64,000 nt of DNA from Alphaproteobacteria bacterium bin52 (GCA_002238645.1 MPMT01000002.1:1-64000), one strand, 5' to 3'. Positions 1 to 9,801 are shown, counted from the stretch's first letter. The notes: generated from the letters alone by a model not told the origin. Translations and numbers: made by a program.

Positions 1-662
1 CCTTCCGGAGCCAGGACAAGTCGGTAACTATATGTTTTTACACGAGTGTCACTCCGGGAACCGCAGGAAAAAAGTGCGAAATTACCCAAATTTCTGTCTG
101 ATCAGCGCAAAAATGTTAAACATGGGTTGATCCGCGACCCGCTTCCTGATCGGAGCAAACAGAGCGGGACAGGACGGGTCATGATCGCGCAGATCGCCAA
201 ATTGACCGGGCCGATATTGTCGATCAGCAAACAGGTCGATGCGACGCCTGAACACCCCCGCGCTACAGTCCAGCGACAGGCGTGGGAGGTTCGGCAACCC
301 GAGGCGCGGATATCCGACAAGGGACCATTGGCAAGGACAGGCGAACACAAACCAGTCAACCGCATTCGCAACCACTGCGCCACCGAAGGCTTGCGATTGA
401 TCACTGCGTCAGTTCGAACACGGGCGTCGACCAACGATATCCGAAAGCGGCAGCTGGAATTGCGGCCGGGATGGGAATTTTCCACTCCCGGACGCACGTG
501 TCCGCACCCGATTTGTGGCACAGGAAGGGGATCGAACAAACCGGTTGGTCAGGGTGCCGCGCCGGTACTCCTGCACTGCCGCATTCAGCACTGCAACGAG
601 TCGGCGCATTCCCTGGCCGACGCTGATTCAAGCGGGTCCGGGCGGACCGGCGACGAATGCGC
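1..662. other. Left-edge region without a supported gene
   Basis: Several short open frames cross this stretch on both strands, but none shows a recognisable domain, a ribosome-binding site and a sensible start together. The base composition is somewhat less GC-rich than the genes to the right, which would fit non-coding or decayed DNA downstream of the minus-strand acyl-CoA synthetase. A decayed gene cannot be excluded; none could be identified. Confidence 0.4.
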
Positions 663-2198
663 TCACTGCGCCCGCAACGAGCGCTTGAGAATCTTTCCGG
701 TGGCATTTTTCGGTAGGGATTCAACAAATACGATGTCTCTCGGCACCTTGTAGCCGGACAGGCGATCACGGCAGTAGGCGATGATTGCCTCGGCATCCGG
801 TGCCGGTTGTCCACGCGTGACCACATGGGCCCGCAGTCGTTCTCCCCATTTCTCGTCGGACACCCCGACAACGGCTGCTTCGGCGACTTGCGGATGCCGG
901 TACAGGACTTCCTCGATCTGGCGTGGATAGATGTTGAGTCCGCCTGATATCACCATGTCGTCCTTGCGATCGACAACATGAATGAATCCTTCGTCATCCT
1001 TGCGGGCCAGGTCGCCGGCACTGAACCAGCCACCCTGCAATGGAGGAGGCCTGACTCCGCCTTGCTGCCAGTATCCGGAAAACATGAAGGGAGAATTGGT
1101 GTAGAGTTCGCCGATTTCGTTTGCCGGCACTTCCCGGCCGTCCGGGTCGCGCAATTCGATGGCGCAGTTGGGGAAAGCCAGTCCGACGCTGCCCTGCTTG
1201 CGAAGCTGGTCGGCCGGGCGGATGTTGCAGGCGATGCCGACTTCCGTCGACCCGTAGGTTTCGTGCAACAGATGATCACCCCACAGTGCGACGATTTGCT
1301 CCTTGACCCGTTGCGAAAGCGGTGCGGCGTTGCTGATCAGGCTCTTCAGGGCGACATTCCGGTGTGCGGTCAGAACGTCGTCGGACAGGGAAAGGATCGC
1401 ATGCAGATGGGTCGGCACCATGAACACCCCGGTGAACCGACCATCCCTGAGGCGGCCAATGACGCTGGAGGCGTCGAAGGTGGTGACCAGTTCGCAGGTC
1501 CCGCCGAAAAATATCGGTGCAATCGCAAAGGCCAGACCTGCGCCATGTGCGAGCGGCGCGATCGCCAGAAAGGAGTCTTCGGGACCGAAGCAACCGTACT
1601 CGACTGCCATCGCGTAGAACAGCAGTGCCCGGGCCCGGTGCGGCAACATCACGCCTTTCGGTCGTCCGGTGGTGCCTGATGTAAACGGAATGCTGAATAT
1701 GTCCCACTCGCCGGCAATCGGCCGAAAACCGGCGCCAACGCCTGATTGCAGCAGGGATTCGTACTCCGGGCCGAAAACCACCTGATGCTCAACGGTCTTG
1801 AACGTGGCGCTGCCGGCGACGTTGAGGCAGTCGGGATGAACGAACAGCACCCTGATACAGGCATCGTTGCAAACTTCGGTCAATTCGGCACGGTTCAAGC
1901 GGGCTGAAAGGGTGACGGCCGGCATGCCGGCGTCGGACAGGGCCAGCACAGTCTCGATATAGGCAATGCAGTTGGGCGCCAGGATTCCGATATGCTGCCC
2001 GGGTTTGAGGCCGAGTGACGTTCCCGCTGCGATCGCCAGCGCGTCGATCCGCTTGACCAGGTCGCGAAATGTCCGTTCGACATGACCATGGCGCAACGCC
2101 ACGCGATCAGGATATTTCAGCGCCGAAGTCCGCACTCCGCTCGATACCGTCAACGGCCGATAGGTTTCCGGAACCTGCAGGGCGTGTGTGTTGATCAC
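663..2198 (-). CDS. AMP-forming acyl-CoA synthetase (ligase)
   Basis: Activates a carboxylic acid to its acyl-CoA with ATP via an acyl-adenylate, in the cytoplasm. At 511 residues it has the normal ANL-family length. The ATP-binding loop TSGTTGRPKG is at residues 173-182, the ETYGSTE motif lies near 315, the hinge region GWFSAGDLARKDD and VDRKDDMVISGGLNIYP follow, and the catalytic lysine is in NATGKILK (Lys502). The start is GTG. It is the last gene of a minus-strand operon behind an ABC-transporter ATPase and a periplasmic binding protein, so its substrate is probably the acid that this transporter imports. The acid itself cannot be told from sequence: fatty, aromatic and branched acids are all possible. 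Confidence 0.9.
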   Translation of the reverse strand: MINTHALQVPETYRPLTVSSGVRTSALKYPDRVALRHGHVERTFRDLVKRIDALAIAAGTSLGLKPGQHIGILAPNCIAYIETVLALSDAGMPAVTLSARLNRAELTEVCNDACIRVLFVHPDCLNVAGSATFKTVEHQVVFGPEYESLLQSGVGAGFRPIAGEWDIFSIPFTSGTTGRPKGVMLPHRARALLFYAMAVEYGCFGPEDSFLAIAPLAHGAGLAFAIAPIFFGGTCELVTTFDASSVIGRLRDGRFTGVFMVPTHLHAILSLSDDVLTAHRNVALKSLISNAAPLSQRVKEQIVALWGDHLLHETYGSTEVGIACNIRPADQLRKQGSVGLAFPNCAIELRDPDGREVPANEIGELYTNSPFMFSGYWQQGGVRPPPLQGGWFSAGDLARKDDEGFIHVVDRKDDMVISGGLNIYPRQIEEVLYRHPQVAEAAVVGVSDEKWGERLRAHVVTRGQPAPDAEAIIAYCRDRLSGYKVPRDIVFVESLPKNATGKILKRSLRAQ

Positions 2199-2250
2199 GA
2201 TGTCGATCCTGTATCCTGGACGGTGCCCGCATCGGTGCGGGAACCATCGT

Positions 2251-2952
2251 TCAGACCATCAGATAGCGAAGGCGTATGTCCGGTTCTGCCGCCAGTGCCG
2301 CGATCGATCCGGTGTATCGAATTTCCCCCTTTTCCATGACATAGGCGCGATCAGCGAGTTCGTTGGCAAATCGAAGGTTCTGCTCTGACAGGAGGACCGT
2401 CATGCCGGTGGCACGGAGATGCTTGAGTCGGTCGAGCAAGGCTCCGACGATCCGTGGCGCCAGTCCTTCTGACGGTTCGTCGAGAAGCAGCAGGTCGGGA
2501 TTTCCGACCAGGGTTCGCGCGACCGCGACCATGCGTTGTTGTCCGCCGGACAACATGCCGGCTCGCCTTCCGAGCAGGGTCTGCAGGTCGGGAAACAGGT
2601 CCAGGACCTCGTCGAGACCAAACCGGCTGTGGCCGTCCGTGGCCGGGCGGCGGGCGGTCTCGAAGTTTTCCTCGACCGTCAGCGAAGCAAAAAGGCGGGC
2701 GTTCTCGGGAACAATGCCGATGCCCAGACGGGAGATTTCGTAGGGTTCGAGACCGATGATTGGCTGATCCCGGAACATGATGCGTCCGCCCTGTGGCGGT
2801 ACCAGACCCATGATGCTGGAGAGGGTGGTGGTCTTTCCGGCCCCGTTGCGGCCAAGCAGTGCCACCACTTCTCCTTCCCCGACATCAAGCGTGACCCCGA
2901 ACAGAACCTGGCTGCTGCCGTAGGCGGTCTCCAGTTCGTTGACTTCGAGCAT
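2251..2952 (-). CDS. livF: Branched-chain amino acid-type ABC transporter ATPase (LivF family)
   Basis: One of two ATPases of a LIV-type (HAAT) importer. From the chosen ATG (MLEVNELETAYG) it is 233 residues, the usual LivF length. Walker A GRNGAGKTT is near residue 34, the signature is LSGGQQRM, and Walker B is LLLLDEPSEGLAP. The ATG lies 5 nt after the stop of the binding-protein gene. A longer frame starts inside that gene and was not used because the extra residues do not resemble LivF. The partner ATPase (LivG type) and both permeases are in the divergent operon to the right, so the transporter is built from two transcripts. Confidence 0.9.
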   Translation of the reverse strand: MLEVNELETAYGSSQVLFGVTLDVGEGEVVALLGRNGAGKTTTLSSIMGLVPPQGGRIMFRDQPIIGLEPYEISRLGIGIVPENARLFASLTVEENFETARRPATDGHSRFGLDEVLDLFPDLQTLLGRRAGMLSGGQQRMVAVARTLVGNPDLLLLDEPSEGLAPRIVGALLDRLKHLRATGMTVLLSEQNLRFANELADRAYVMEKGEIRYTGSIAALAAEPDIRLRYLMV

Positions 2953-2957
2953 GACGA

Positions 2958-4196
2958 TCAGGACTTCTTGCGGGCCTCGGCAATCTCCTCGCAACTCCGC
3001 GCGATCGACTTGACGTTGTAGGTGCGCAGATCATCGACACCTATGCCGTCGGGCAGTCCGGGGTCGCGCGTTACCCGGCCGACATAGAAATCATAAAGCG
3101 CCATGCCATCACAGCCCCTGATCATGACCGCGCCGGTTGGTCCGTCGAATTGCACATTCTGCAGGGCGTCGACAACCAGCTCGACGTCTTCAGCGCCACC
3201 AGCGAGGATGATCGCTTCCGATATCATCTTGCCGGCGACATATCCGACAGGAACGGACCCAGTTGGATACGTGCCCATGCGCCGGCTGGCTTCCTGCTCG
3301 ATTTCCCGGGATTTGGCCGAATCCAGCGCATAAAATGGATACCAGAGGGTTCCGAAGGCATTTTCAGGCAGCAGTGCTTCCATCGAACCGAGCTTGCCGA
3401 TGTCAAGGCCATGGACAAACAGTTCGGTATCGCCGTCGAACAGGCCGAAGTCCTGTGCCGATTTCAGGAACTTGATCAGGTCGCCACCGAAAACGCCGGC
3501 GACCACCATGTCTGCCGGCCGGGCCTGCAAGGCGGTAACGTGCGGCGCAAAGTCGGTTGCTCCGAACTTTGGCCATTCCTGGCGAATAACCTGGACGTCG
3601 GGTCGCACGGTCTCGAGATGCGCAACGAAATCAGCGGCGAAGTGCTGGCCATATTCGTAGTCCGGCGCGATCGTCGCCACGGACTTGATATCAGGACGGT
3701 CCTTGATGAATTCGGCCATCACCCGTCCGATCTCGACGGTACTGAGATTGGCCCGGGCGACAAAGCGATGGCCCTCGGATCCGGTCAGGCGCTTGCTGGT
3801 GGCAAATCCGCCGACGACCAGAGCCTTGTATTCTTTGGCAAGACTGCCGACGGCGACCGCTGCGCCGCTGTGGATGCCCACCGTGACGTATCGGATATCC
3901 TGCTCGAGAATCATGCGCCGTGCTTCGGTGACGGCTTTTTCGACGCTGCCTCCCATATCGGCGGTCGTCAGTTCGAACATGCGGCCATTGACACCGCCGG
4001 CGTCATTGGCTTCCTGCAGGGCGATCTCGAAACCGGTACGAATGCTCTCGGCAATGAACGCCACGCCGCCGCTGTAGATGTCGATCAGGCCCAGACGGAT
4101 CGGCCCGGCGTCCTGAGCCCTGGCTGTCGTGGTCACTGTCGCCAAGAGTATTCCTGCCGCCGCCAAAATCGTCCATTTACGGGAAAAGCCCGTCAT
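2958..4196 (-). CDS. Periplasmic substrate-binding protein of LIV-type ABC transporter
   Basis: Captures the transported solute in the periplasm and delivers it to the LivHM permeases. It has 412 residues from an ATG preceded by GGAGGAAC; a longer frame adds about 30 residues upstream of this good ribosome-binding site and was rejected. An N-terminal signal peptide (FSRKWTILAAAGILLA, cleavage near ARAQD) precedes a type-1 periplasmic-binding fold beginning IRLGLIDIYSGG, with NDAGGVNG typical of Peripla_BP_6 proteins. The family binds amino acids, amides, urea or aromatic acids. The acyl-CoA synthetase downstream suggests a carboxylate here, which is inference. Confidence 0.88.
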   Translation of the reverse strand: MTGFSRKWTILAAAGILLATVTTTARAQDAGPIRLGLIDIYSGGVAFIAESIRTGFEIALQEANDAGGVNGRMFELTTADMGGSVEKAVTEARRMILEQDIRYVTVGIHSGAAVAVGSLAKEYKALVVGGFATSKRLTGSEGHRFVARANLSTVEIGRVMAEFIKDRPDIKSVATIAPDYEYGQHFAADFVAHLETVRPDVQVIRQEWPKFGATDFAPHVTALQARPADMVVAGVFGGDLIKFLKSAQDFGLFDGDTELFVHGLDIGKLGSMEALLPENAFGTLWYPFYALDSAKSREIEQEASRRMGTYPTGSVPVGYVAGKMISEAIILAGGAEDVELVVDALQNVQFDGPTGAVMIRGCDGMALYDFYVGRVTRDPGLPDGIGVDDLRTYNVKSIARSCEEIAEARKKS

Positions 4197-4343
4197 TGCC
4201 GTTCCTCCACGCCAGATTCGCTCAGTCCGAAGGTCGTCAATATGATTTCCGTTGTCGTCATTTCCGTCAATAGTCTTGCAGTACAATCACGCAGAGAATC
4301 GGTCCTATGAGGTATCGCGTTGTCAGAAAATGGGGATGCGCTG

Positions 4344-4360
4344 AACGCTTACCGAGCGTT
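4344..4360. promoter_or_regulatory. Inverted repeat in divergent liv promoter region
   Basis: AACGCT-TACCG-AGCGTT is a perfect 6-bp inverted repeat with a 5-nt centre, followed by TTGTTG. It lies in the 257-bp gap between the divergently transcribed binding-protein and livH genes. It could be an operator for a shared regulator or a small hairpin. No regulator gene is next to it. Confidence 0.3.
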
Positions 4361-4453
4361 TTGTTGCTCCACAAGAGCGCCATTTAACCCGCGTATCCTG
4401 CAACACAGAGCTGTCCGCTGGACGTCATATCCTGACTGCGCCATAGTTTCGGC

Positions 4454-5377
4454 ATGGAATCCCTGCTCGACCAGACATGGCAGAATTTCACCCTGTTCGG
4501 CAATCCGACAGTCGTGATCCGGCAGACCCTGTCGGGCATATCGCACGGCATGCTGCTGTTCCTGATCTCGGCCGGTCTGTCGCTGATCTTCGGGGTCACC
4601 CGTATCCTCAACTTCGCCCATGGCGGGCTGTTCATGCTCGGCGCTTATGTCGCCATGTCGGTGATCGGTCTGGTGCTTGGCGGACTGCCCGGCTTTGTCC
4701 TGTCCCTGATCGCCGGGGCCGCCCTGCTCCTGCTGGTCGGCGGTGGACTCGAAATCCTGCTGCTGCGCCGGATCTACCGTTCGGCCCATGAGTTCCAGTT
4801 GCTGCTGACCTTTGGACTGGTTTTCGTTATCGGCGATCTGGTCATGATCATCTGGGACCGGGAAGAGCGATCGGTAGCGGCGCCGGAACTTCTGTCCGGG
4901 GCCACTCGGCTGATCGGCGTGACCTTTCCGACCTATCGCCTGTTCCTGATCCTGGTCGGCATCGCTGTGGCCGTCGCCCTGTGGGTGCTGCTGCACCGGA
5001 CCCGCTTCGGCATCTGGATTCGGGCAGCCACCCTTGATCGCGAGATGCTGGGCGCGCTCGGCGTCAATACGCGGCGACTCTACACGGGTGTGTTTGCCCT
5101 CGGTGCCGCATTGGCCGGCTTCGGGGGCGCACTTGCCGCCCCGGTCCTCGCCGTCGGTCCGGGCCTGCACGTCGAAGTGATTATCGACGCCTTCGTGGTT
5201 GTGGTCATCGGCGGCATGGGCAGCATTCCTGGCGCCCTGGTCGGTTCGTTGCTCGTGGGACTGGTCAATGCCTTCGGAATCCTGGCATTTCCGTCACTCG
5301 CCGTGGTCCTGACCTTCGCGCTGATGGCCGTTATTCTGATCGTGCGGCCCTGGGGTCTGTTTGGAAGGCCGGAATGA
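4454..5377 (+). CDS. livH: LIV-type ABC transporter permease (LivH family)
   Basis: Inner-membrane permease of the importer. It has 307 residues, mostly hydrophobic, with the family hallmark LIFGVTRILNFAHGGLFMLGAY near residues 48-70 and a GGMGSIPGALVGSLLVGL segment near the C-terminus. It begins an operon livH-livM-livG-FAD oxidase divergent from the binding protein. Its stop overlaps the livM start in ATGA, implying coupled translation. Confidence 0.92.
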   Translation: MESLLDQTWQNFTLFGNPTVVIRQTLSGISHGMLLFLISAGLSLIFGVTRILNFAHGGLFMLGAYVAMSVIGLVLGGLPGFVLSLIAGAALLLLVGGGLEILLLRRIYRSAHEFQLLLTFGLVFVIGDLVMIIWDREERSVAAPELLSGATRLIGVTFPTYRLFLILVGIAVAVALWVLLHRTRFGIWIRAATLDREMLGALGVNTRRLYTGVFALGAALAGFGGALAAPVLAVGPGLHVEVIIDAFVVVVIGGMGSIPGALVGSLLVGLVNAFGILAFPSLAVVLTFALMAVILIVRPWGLFGRPE

Positions 5378-6288
5378 GCCGAACCAAGCTGGGTCTCTGG
5401 TCTGTTGCCGCACTGCTGTTCCTTGTTGCCCCGCTGGGCCTTGGAGCCTTCTGGCAGTTCATCGCGATCGAGGCACTGGTCTTCGCCCTGTACGCGATGA
5501 GCTTCAACCTGCTGCTGGGCTATGGCGGCATGCTGTCGTTCGGCCATGCCGCCTATTTCGGTCTCGGCGCCTATGGTGTCGGAATCCTCATGGCCAAGCT
5601 GTCGGCGCCGTTCTGGCTGGCATTGCTGGCAGCGCCCGTGGTTGCCGCAGTCAGCGCCGCGGCGGTGGGGTACTTTTCGGTACGCCTGACCGGTATCTAC
5701 TTTGCCATGCTAACCTTCGCCTTTCAGATGCTGTTCTTTACCGTTGCCCTGAAGGCGACCGTCCTCACCGGCGGCGATGACGGGATCGTCGGGCTGACGC
5801 GCCCGGGCATCCTCGTCGATCCCGCTGTCTACTACCTGTTCGTGCTGTTCATAACCGCGCTGGCGATTGGCCTGTTGTACCGGATGGTGAATGCGCCATT
5901 CGGCCAGACCCTCCGGGCCATTCGCGATAATGCCCGCAGGGTCCAGCATCTGGGCGTTCACACAAGGGCCCATTGCTGGCTGACCTTTGTGATCGCCGGC
6001 GCCTTCGCTGGCCTGGCCGGCGGACTGTTCGCCCTGTCCACTGGCAGCGTGTTTCCCGGTTGGCTCGACTGGACCGCAAGTGCGACGCCGATCGTGATGG
6101 CGGTGCTCGGCGGCCTGCGGGTGTTCGCCGGTCCGATCGCCGGGGCATTCGTGTTCGTTGGCCTGGAGACGGTCATCAGCGGCCACACCGAATACTGGCC
6201 TCTGTTCATGGGAACAATCATCATCGCCCTGGTCCTGTTGCTGCCGGGCGGCATTCTGGGCACGAGGTCCGGACGTGTCGGTCACTGA
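5374..6288 (+). CDS. livM: LIV-type ABC transporter permease (LivM family)
   Basis: Second membrane subunit, 304 residues, with multiple transmembrane helices and the LivM-type motif MSFNLLLGYGGMLSFGHAAYFGLG. The conserved EAA-like stretch RAIRDNARRVQHLGVHT contacts the ATPases. It starts at ATG inside livH (ATGA overlap). Its 3' end overlaps the GTG start of the LivG ATPase by 14 bp. LivM proteins are often slightly longer; the compact N-terminus here is common in alphaproteobacterial versions. Confidence 0.92.
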   Translation: MSRTKLGLWSVAALLFLVAPLGLGAFWQFIAIEALVFALYAMSFNLLLGYGGMLSFGHAAYFGLGAYGVGILMAKLSAPFWLALLAAPVVAAVSAAAVGYFSVRLTGIYFAMLTFAFQMLFFTVALKATVLTGGDDGIVGLTRPGILVDPAVYYLFVLFITALAIGLLYRMVNAPFGQTLRAIRDNARRVQHLGVHTRAHCWLTFVIAGAFAGLAGGLFALSTGSVFPGWLDWTASATPIVMAVLGGLRVFAGPIAGAFVFVGLETVISGHTEYWPLFMGTIIIALVLLLPGGILGTRSGRVGH

Positions 6289-7090
6289 ATCCCGGCCCGA
6301 CGATGCCGCGGTTCCGGAACCACTGTTGCGGATCGAAGCACTGGGCAAGCGCTTTGGGGGACTTGTCGCCCTCGACAACGTGACCATCCGATTGCAACCA
6401 GGTGAGTTTCGTGCCGTCATCGGTCCGAACGGTGCCGGCAAAAGCACGCTGTTCAATACCCTGACAGGCTTGCATCGTCCGGATTTGGGCCGGGTCTTCC
6501 TGTCCGGCACCGAGGTTACCGGTCGGACTCCGCATGCTCTTGCTCGACTTGGAGTCGGGCGCACGTTCCAGATCACCAGCGTGTTTTCGGCACTCACAAG
6601 CCTCGAAAACGTCCAGATTGCGTTGCTCGCGCATTCCGGCAGGAGCTGGAACGTGCTCGCCTGGGCACGATCCATGCAGGTGACGCAGGCCCGCGCCCTG
6701 CTGGATCTGGTCGGCTTGCGAGACCGCGAAAGTCAGCTTGCCGGCACCCTGGCGCATGGCGACCAGAAACGGCTGGAACTGGCCATCGCGCTGGCTACCG
6801 AGCCGAAGCTGCTGCTGCTGGATGAACCGACAGCCGGAATGGCAGCCCGGGAACGGCTCGAATCGATCGCCCTGGTGCACCGGATCGCCCGTGAGATCGG
6901 CCTGACTGTCATCTTCACAGAGCACGACATGGCCGTGGTATTTGCTGTCGCCAGCGCCATTACCGTGTTGCACCAGGGCAGGGTGCTGGCGGAAGGTCTG
7001 CCGGAGGAGGTTCGGGCCAACCCGGTGGTCCATGACGTCTATCTCGGTGAGACGCCGTCAGACTATGCTGCCGAACAGGAGCGTGCATGA
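6275..7090 (+). CDS. livG: LIV-type ABC transporter ATPase (LivG family)
   Basis: Second ATPase of the importer, 271 residues from GTG (VSVTESRPDD), which overlaps livM by 14 bp. A longer frame runs far into livM and is not credible. Walker A is GPNGAGKS; the Walker B core DEPTAGM and H-loop TEHDM are present. The signature reads LAHGDQKRLELA, where most ABC proteins have LSGGQ; LivG proteins often have GxQ variants, so activity is not in doubt. Its TGA overlaps the next ATG. Confidence 0.9.
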   Translation: MSVTESRPDDAAVPEPLLRIEALGKRFGGLVALDNVTIRLQPGEFRAVIGPNGAGKSTLFNTLTGLHRPDLGRVFLSGTEVTGRTPHALARLGVGRTFQITSVFSALTSLENVQIALLAHSGRSWNVLAWARSMQVTQARALLDLVGLRDRESQLAGTLAHGDQKRLELAIALATEPKLLLLDEPTAGMAARERLESIALVHRIAREIGLTVIFTEHDMAVVFAVASAITVLHQGRVLAEGLPEEVRANPVVHDVYLGETPSDYAAEQERA

Positions 7091-8670
7091 GTGAACAGGC
7101 GCTGAAGCGACGACTCAGTGAAGTTCTGGCCCCGGACGACCGGATCTTCGACAGCGGGCGCTGCGCCGAATATTCGGAAGATATTTGTGGCGGTGATCAC
7201 ATTGCTGCCGGAATTGTCCGACCGCGCGACATCGCCGCACTCCGCCACGTGGTCCAAGCGGCGACCGGACTCGGCTACGCCATCATTCCCCGCGGCAGCG
7301 GCCACTCCTATACCGGCGGTGTCGTACCGGACCGGCCTGATTGCCTGATTGTCGATATCACCGGTCTCGACCGGATCGCCGACATCGACACCGTCAACCG
7401 GCGGGTCCAGGTGGAGGCCGGCTGCACCTGGGCCGCTCTGTTCGAGGAACTGGGCGCACACGGACTGCGTACGCCGTTTTTCGGGCCGCTTTCAGGATAT
7501 CGCGCCACGATCGGAGGCACCCTGTCGCAAGGTGCGGCCTTTTTCGGTTCGGCTATGCACGGATATTCAGCCCGGAGCGTCGCCGGCCTGTCGGTGGTGC
7601 TGGCCGACGGCACCCTGTTGCGTACCGGGACCGGAGCCGATGGACGACCGCACCCGCACCCTGGTGGTCCCGACCCGGGGTCGCTGTTTCTCGGCGATTG
7701 CGGGGCATTCGGCATCAAGGCGGAAGTGGTGCTCAACCTGCGCAACGCTCCGGCGAGCGAGACCTTTGCCTCGTTTGAATTCGCCGACATGGAATCGATG
7801 CTGAGCGCCCAGACCGGACTGATCGGGATCGACGGCGTTGCCGACTGCTTCGGCTTCGACCCCCAGACCCATGTCAATCTTGCCCGCGGCGGTTTCGAAA
7901 TCATCCAGGGCGCCCGCATTCTCGCCGACGTCGCGCGCGGTCCGGGCACCCTCGGATCACGCCTCGGACGAATCCGGAGTCTCCTCGGGAACGGCCGCCA
8001 ACAGGTCGCCGCATTGCGTTACTCACTGCATCTCTGCATCGAGGGAGAAAGTGAATCGCATGCCATGCAACGTCTGGCGAACGCGGCCGAATGTGCACTT
8101 GAGGCCGGCGGCCGACCGATTCCGGACACCATTCCCCGGGTTACACGATCGCGCCCGTTTCGACCGATCAAGGCGTTGCTGGGACCGGACGGTGAACGAT
8201 GGTTGACGGTCCATGGCATTTTTCGACCGTCCGACAGCCACACGGCCTGGCGGCACCTTCAGGAGGTGATGGAGCAGTGGGCGCAACCTCGTAGCGACCA
8301 TCAGGTGACTGTCAGCTTCCTGACCGTGACCAGTGCCGACAGCGTGCTGATAGAACCACACCTGTTCTGGCCGGATGCGCTTGGCCCGTTCCACCGACAG
8401 CACGTCACCCCGTCACAGTTGCGGCGCTATCGGAATCAACCGGCCCGTCACTCGGCCCGAGCCTGCGCCCATGATCTGCGTGCCGCATTCGCCCACGCTC
8501 TGCAGGCCGCCGGTGCCGGACATCTGCAGATCGGCCGCTATTACCCTTGGTGGGAGCGTCTCGATCCGGGGCTGCGTGCAGTGCTGCAATCCTTCAAGGC
8601 CACCATCGATCCGGATGGCCGCATGAATCCCGGTGTATTGCTGCCATCGGATCCGGAGCAGCGTGGCTGA
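7087..8670 (+). CDS. FAD-binding (PCMH-type) oxidoreductase, FAD-linked oxidase family
   Basis: Flavoprotein of 527 residues. The FAD-binding type 4 region (about residues 45-215) is recognisable: IIPRGSGHSYTGG, IVDITGLDRI, VQVEAGCTWAALFEEL and a GGTLSQGA pyrophosphate-binding loop. Relatives include glycolate, lactate and aldonolactone oxidases and sugar or aromatic alcohol dehydrogenases; the substrate is unknown. It is translationally coupled to livG (ATGA), so it probably oxidises the imported compound or a derivative. No signal peptide is visible, which suggests a cytoplasmic enzyme. Confidence 0.82.
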   Translation: MSEQALKRRLSEVLAPDDRIFDSGRCAEYSEDICGGDHIAAGIVRPRDIAALRHVVQAATGLGYAIIPRGSGHSYTGGVVPDRPDCLIVDITGLDRIADIDTVNRRVQVEAGCTWAALFEELGAHGLRTPFFGPLSGYRATIGGTLSQGAAFFGSAMHGYSARSVAGLSVVLADGTLLRTGTGADGRPHPHPGGPDPGSLFLGDCGAFGIKAEVVLNLRNAPASETFASFEFADMESMLSAQTGLIGIDGVADCFGFDPQTHVNLARGGFEIIQGARILADVARGPGTLGSRLGRIRSLLGNGRQQVAALRYSLHLCIEGESESHAMQRLANAAECALEAGGRPIPDTIPRVTRSRPFRPIKALLGPDGERWLTVHGIFRPSDSHTAWRHLQEVMEQWAQPRSDHQVTVSFLTVTSADSVLIEPHLFWPDALGPFHRQHVTPSQLRRYRNQPARHSARACAHDLRAAFAHALQAAGAGHLQIGRYYPWWERLDPGLRAVLQSFKATIDPDGRMNPGVLLPSDPEQRG

Positions 8671-9253
8671 AGCTCCGGGAGATATCGCATGGTTGTACCG
8701 GTGCCGCCGCGAAATTCCAGAAAACGGTGCCGGTCCGCGGCAATGGAAGCGATCCCTTGCCGAAATCAGGCGCTGGAGGATCCCCTCATGGCCCGGAACT
8801 CTCATGGGTGGTGGCGGCCGGGAATTGCTGACCCGCACTACCCGGCATGTATCTTTCGCGCCCGGGTTGTGCCGGGTGGTCGGGCCAGCGGCGTGAGAAG
8901 CGCGACAGCGCACGGCTGCCGGGGCGCGCAGGGACCGGTATCGGTGCCGCTGTTTTCGGCATCGACGGAGGGTTGGACAGGAATGGTGCCGACCGCGAGC
9001 TCGGAATTCCGGGCCCAATGATCCGCATGTTGCGTCTGGGGGGTGATTGCGGACCTGCGGCCTTTGCCCGTTGCCTGGACGCGAGGGGCTTCAGGCCAGC
9101 CTCCCGTTGCCGAAATTCCGGGACCTGACGGGGCTCGCCGGATACGGCGCTCGACGATGTGCGGGTGTCCGCCCCGGCCCATGGTTCCATGGTCGTCCGG
9201 CTTCGGTCCGAATTCGTCCTTGAGCCGTCCGCGTTCCACGTCGAAATGTGTGA
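8671..9253. other. Intergenic region, convergent, no supported gene
   Basis: About 580 bp between two convergent genes. Open frames exist on both strands because of the high GC content, but none has a recognisable domain. I saw no U-tract terminator and no RNA gene. Confidence 0.4.
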
Positions 9254-9709
9254 TCAGGGCGGGTTGGGATACAACCGGTGAACCACCCGGTCCCCGACCG
9301 TGATTCCGAGCCGGTCCGCGGTCCCGCCGCGCAGTTCCAGCACCCCCCTGCCCTGTCCCGGCGCTCTGATCGCGCGGGTTGAAAGCGGTATGGCGCGACG
9401 ATGGATATGCATGATGGTTCCATCGCTGCGCAGGAACAGCATGTCGAGCGGGATCAGCGTGTTCTTCATCCACATGGTGAGGCTCCGCTCACGCGGCCAG
9501 TGAAACAGCATGCCTTCGTCTTGCACCAGCGCCTCGCGAAACATGAGGCCGCGAGCCTGCTGCTCCGGGGTCAGGGCGAGTTCCACCCGGAACCTGTGCG
9601 CCTCGCCGGCGATGGTGCGGATCTCGAGTTCTTCGTCTGCGAGTGCCGCAGACGGTCCGGCAATGGTCAGAAACAACCACACCAGCGTGGTGATCATCCT
9701 CGCGGTCAT
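9254..9709 (-). CDS. Exported DUF192 family protein
   Basis: Small secreted protein of unknown function, 151 residues from ATG (MTARMITTLVWLFL), preceded by GAGGACGAG. The signal peptide ends near AALADEE. The DUF192 core follows: VELALTPEQQARGLMFRE, MLFHW, MWMKNTLIPLDMLF and a C-terminal GTADRLGITVGDRV. Proteins of this family are often found near cold-shock genes in alphaproteobacteria, but none is adjacent here. A longer frame with 35 extra residues is unlikely. Confidence 0.82.
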   Translation of the reverse strand: MTARMITTLVWLFLTIAGPSAALADEELEIRTIAGEAHRFRVELALTPEQQARGLMFREALVQDEGMLFHWPRERSLTMWMKNTLIPLDMLFLRSDGTIMHIHRRAIPLSTRAIRAPGQGRGVLELRGGTADRLGITVGDRVVHRLYPNPP

Positions 9710-9801
9710 CTCGTCCTCGCGGGATTGCCGATGATGTCTCCTGCCTCCAGGTCCGATATAAGCCGATAACCGAGTGAGCCAGCCTGTCGGAGAGTCTGGA
9801 C

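Noticed and set aside
46-753. A 235-codon plus-strand frame and overlapping minus-strand frames at the left edge
   Set aside because: No domain, no convincing ribosome-binding site, and composition like a non-coding GC-rich shadow; partly overlaps the well-supported acyl-CoA synthetase.
4349-5170. Long minus-strand frame antisense to livH
   Set aside because: It is a reverse-frame shadow of the membrane protein; rich in Gln, Asp and Gly with no family resemblance.
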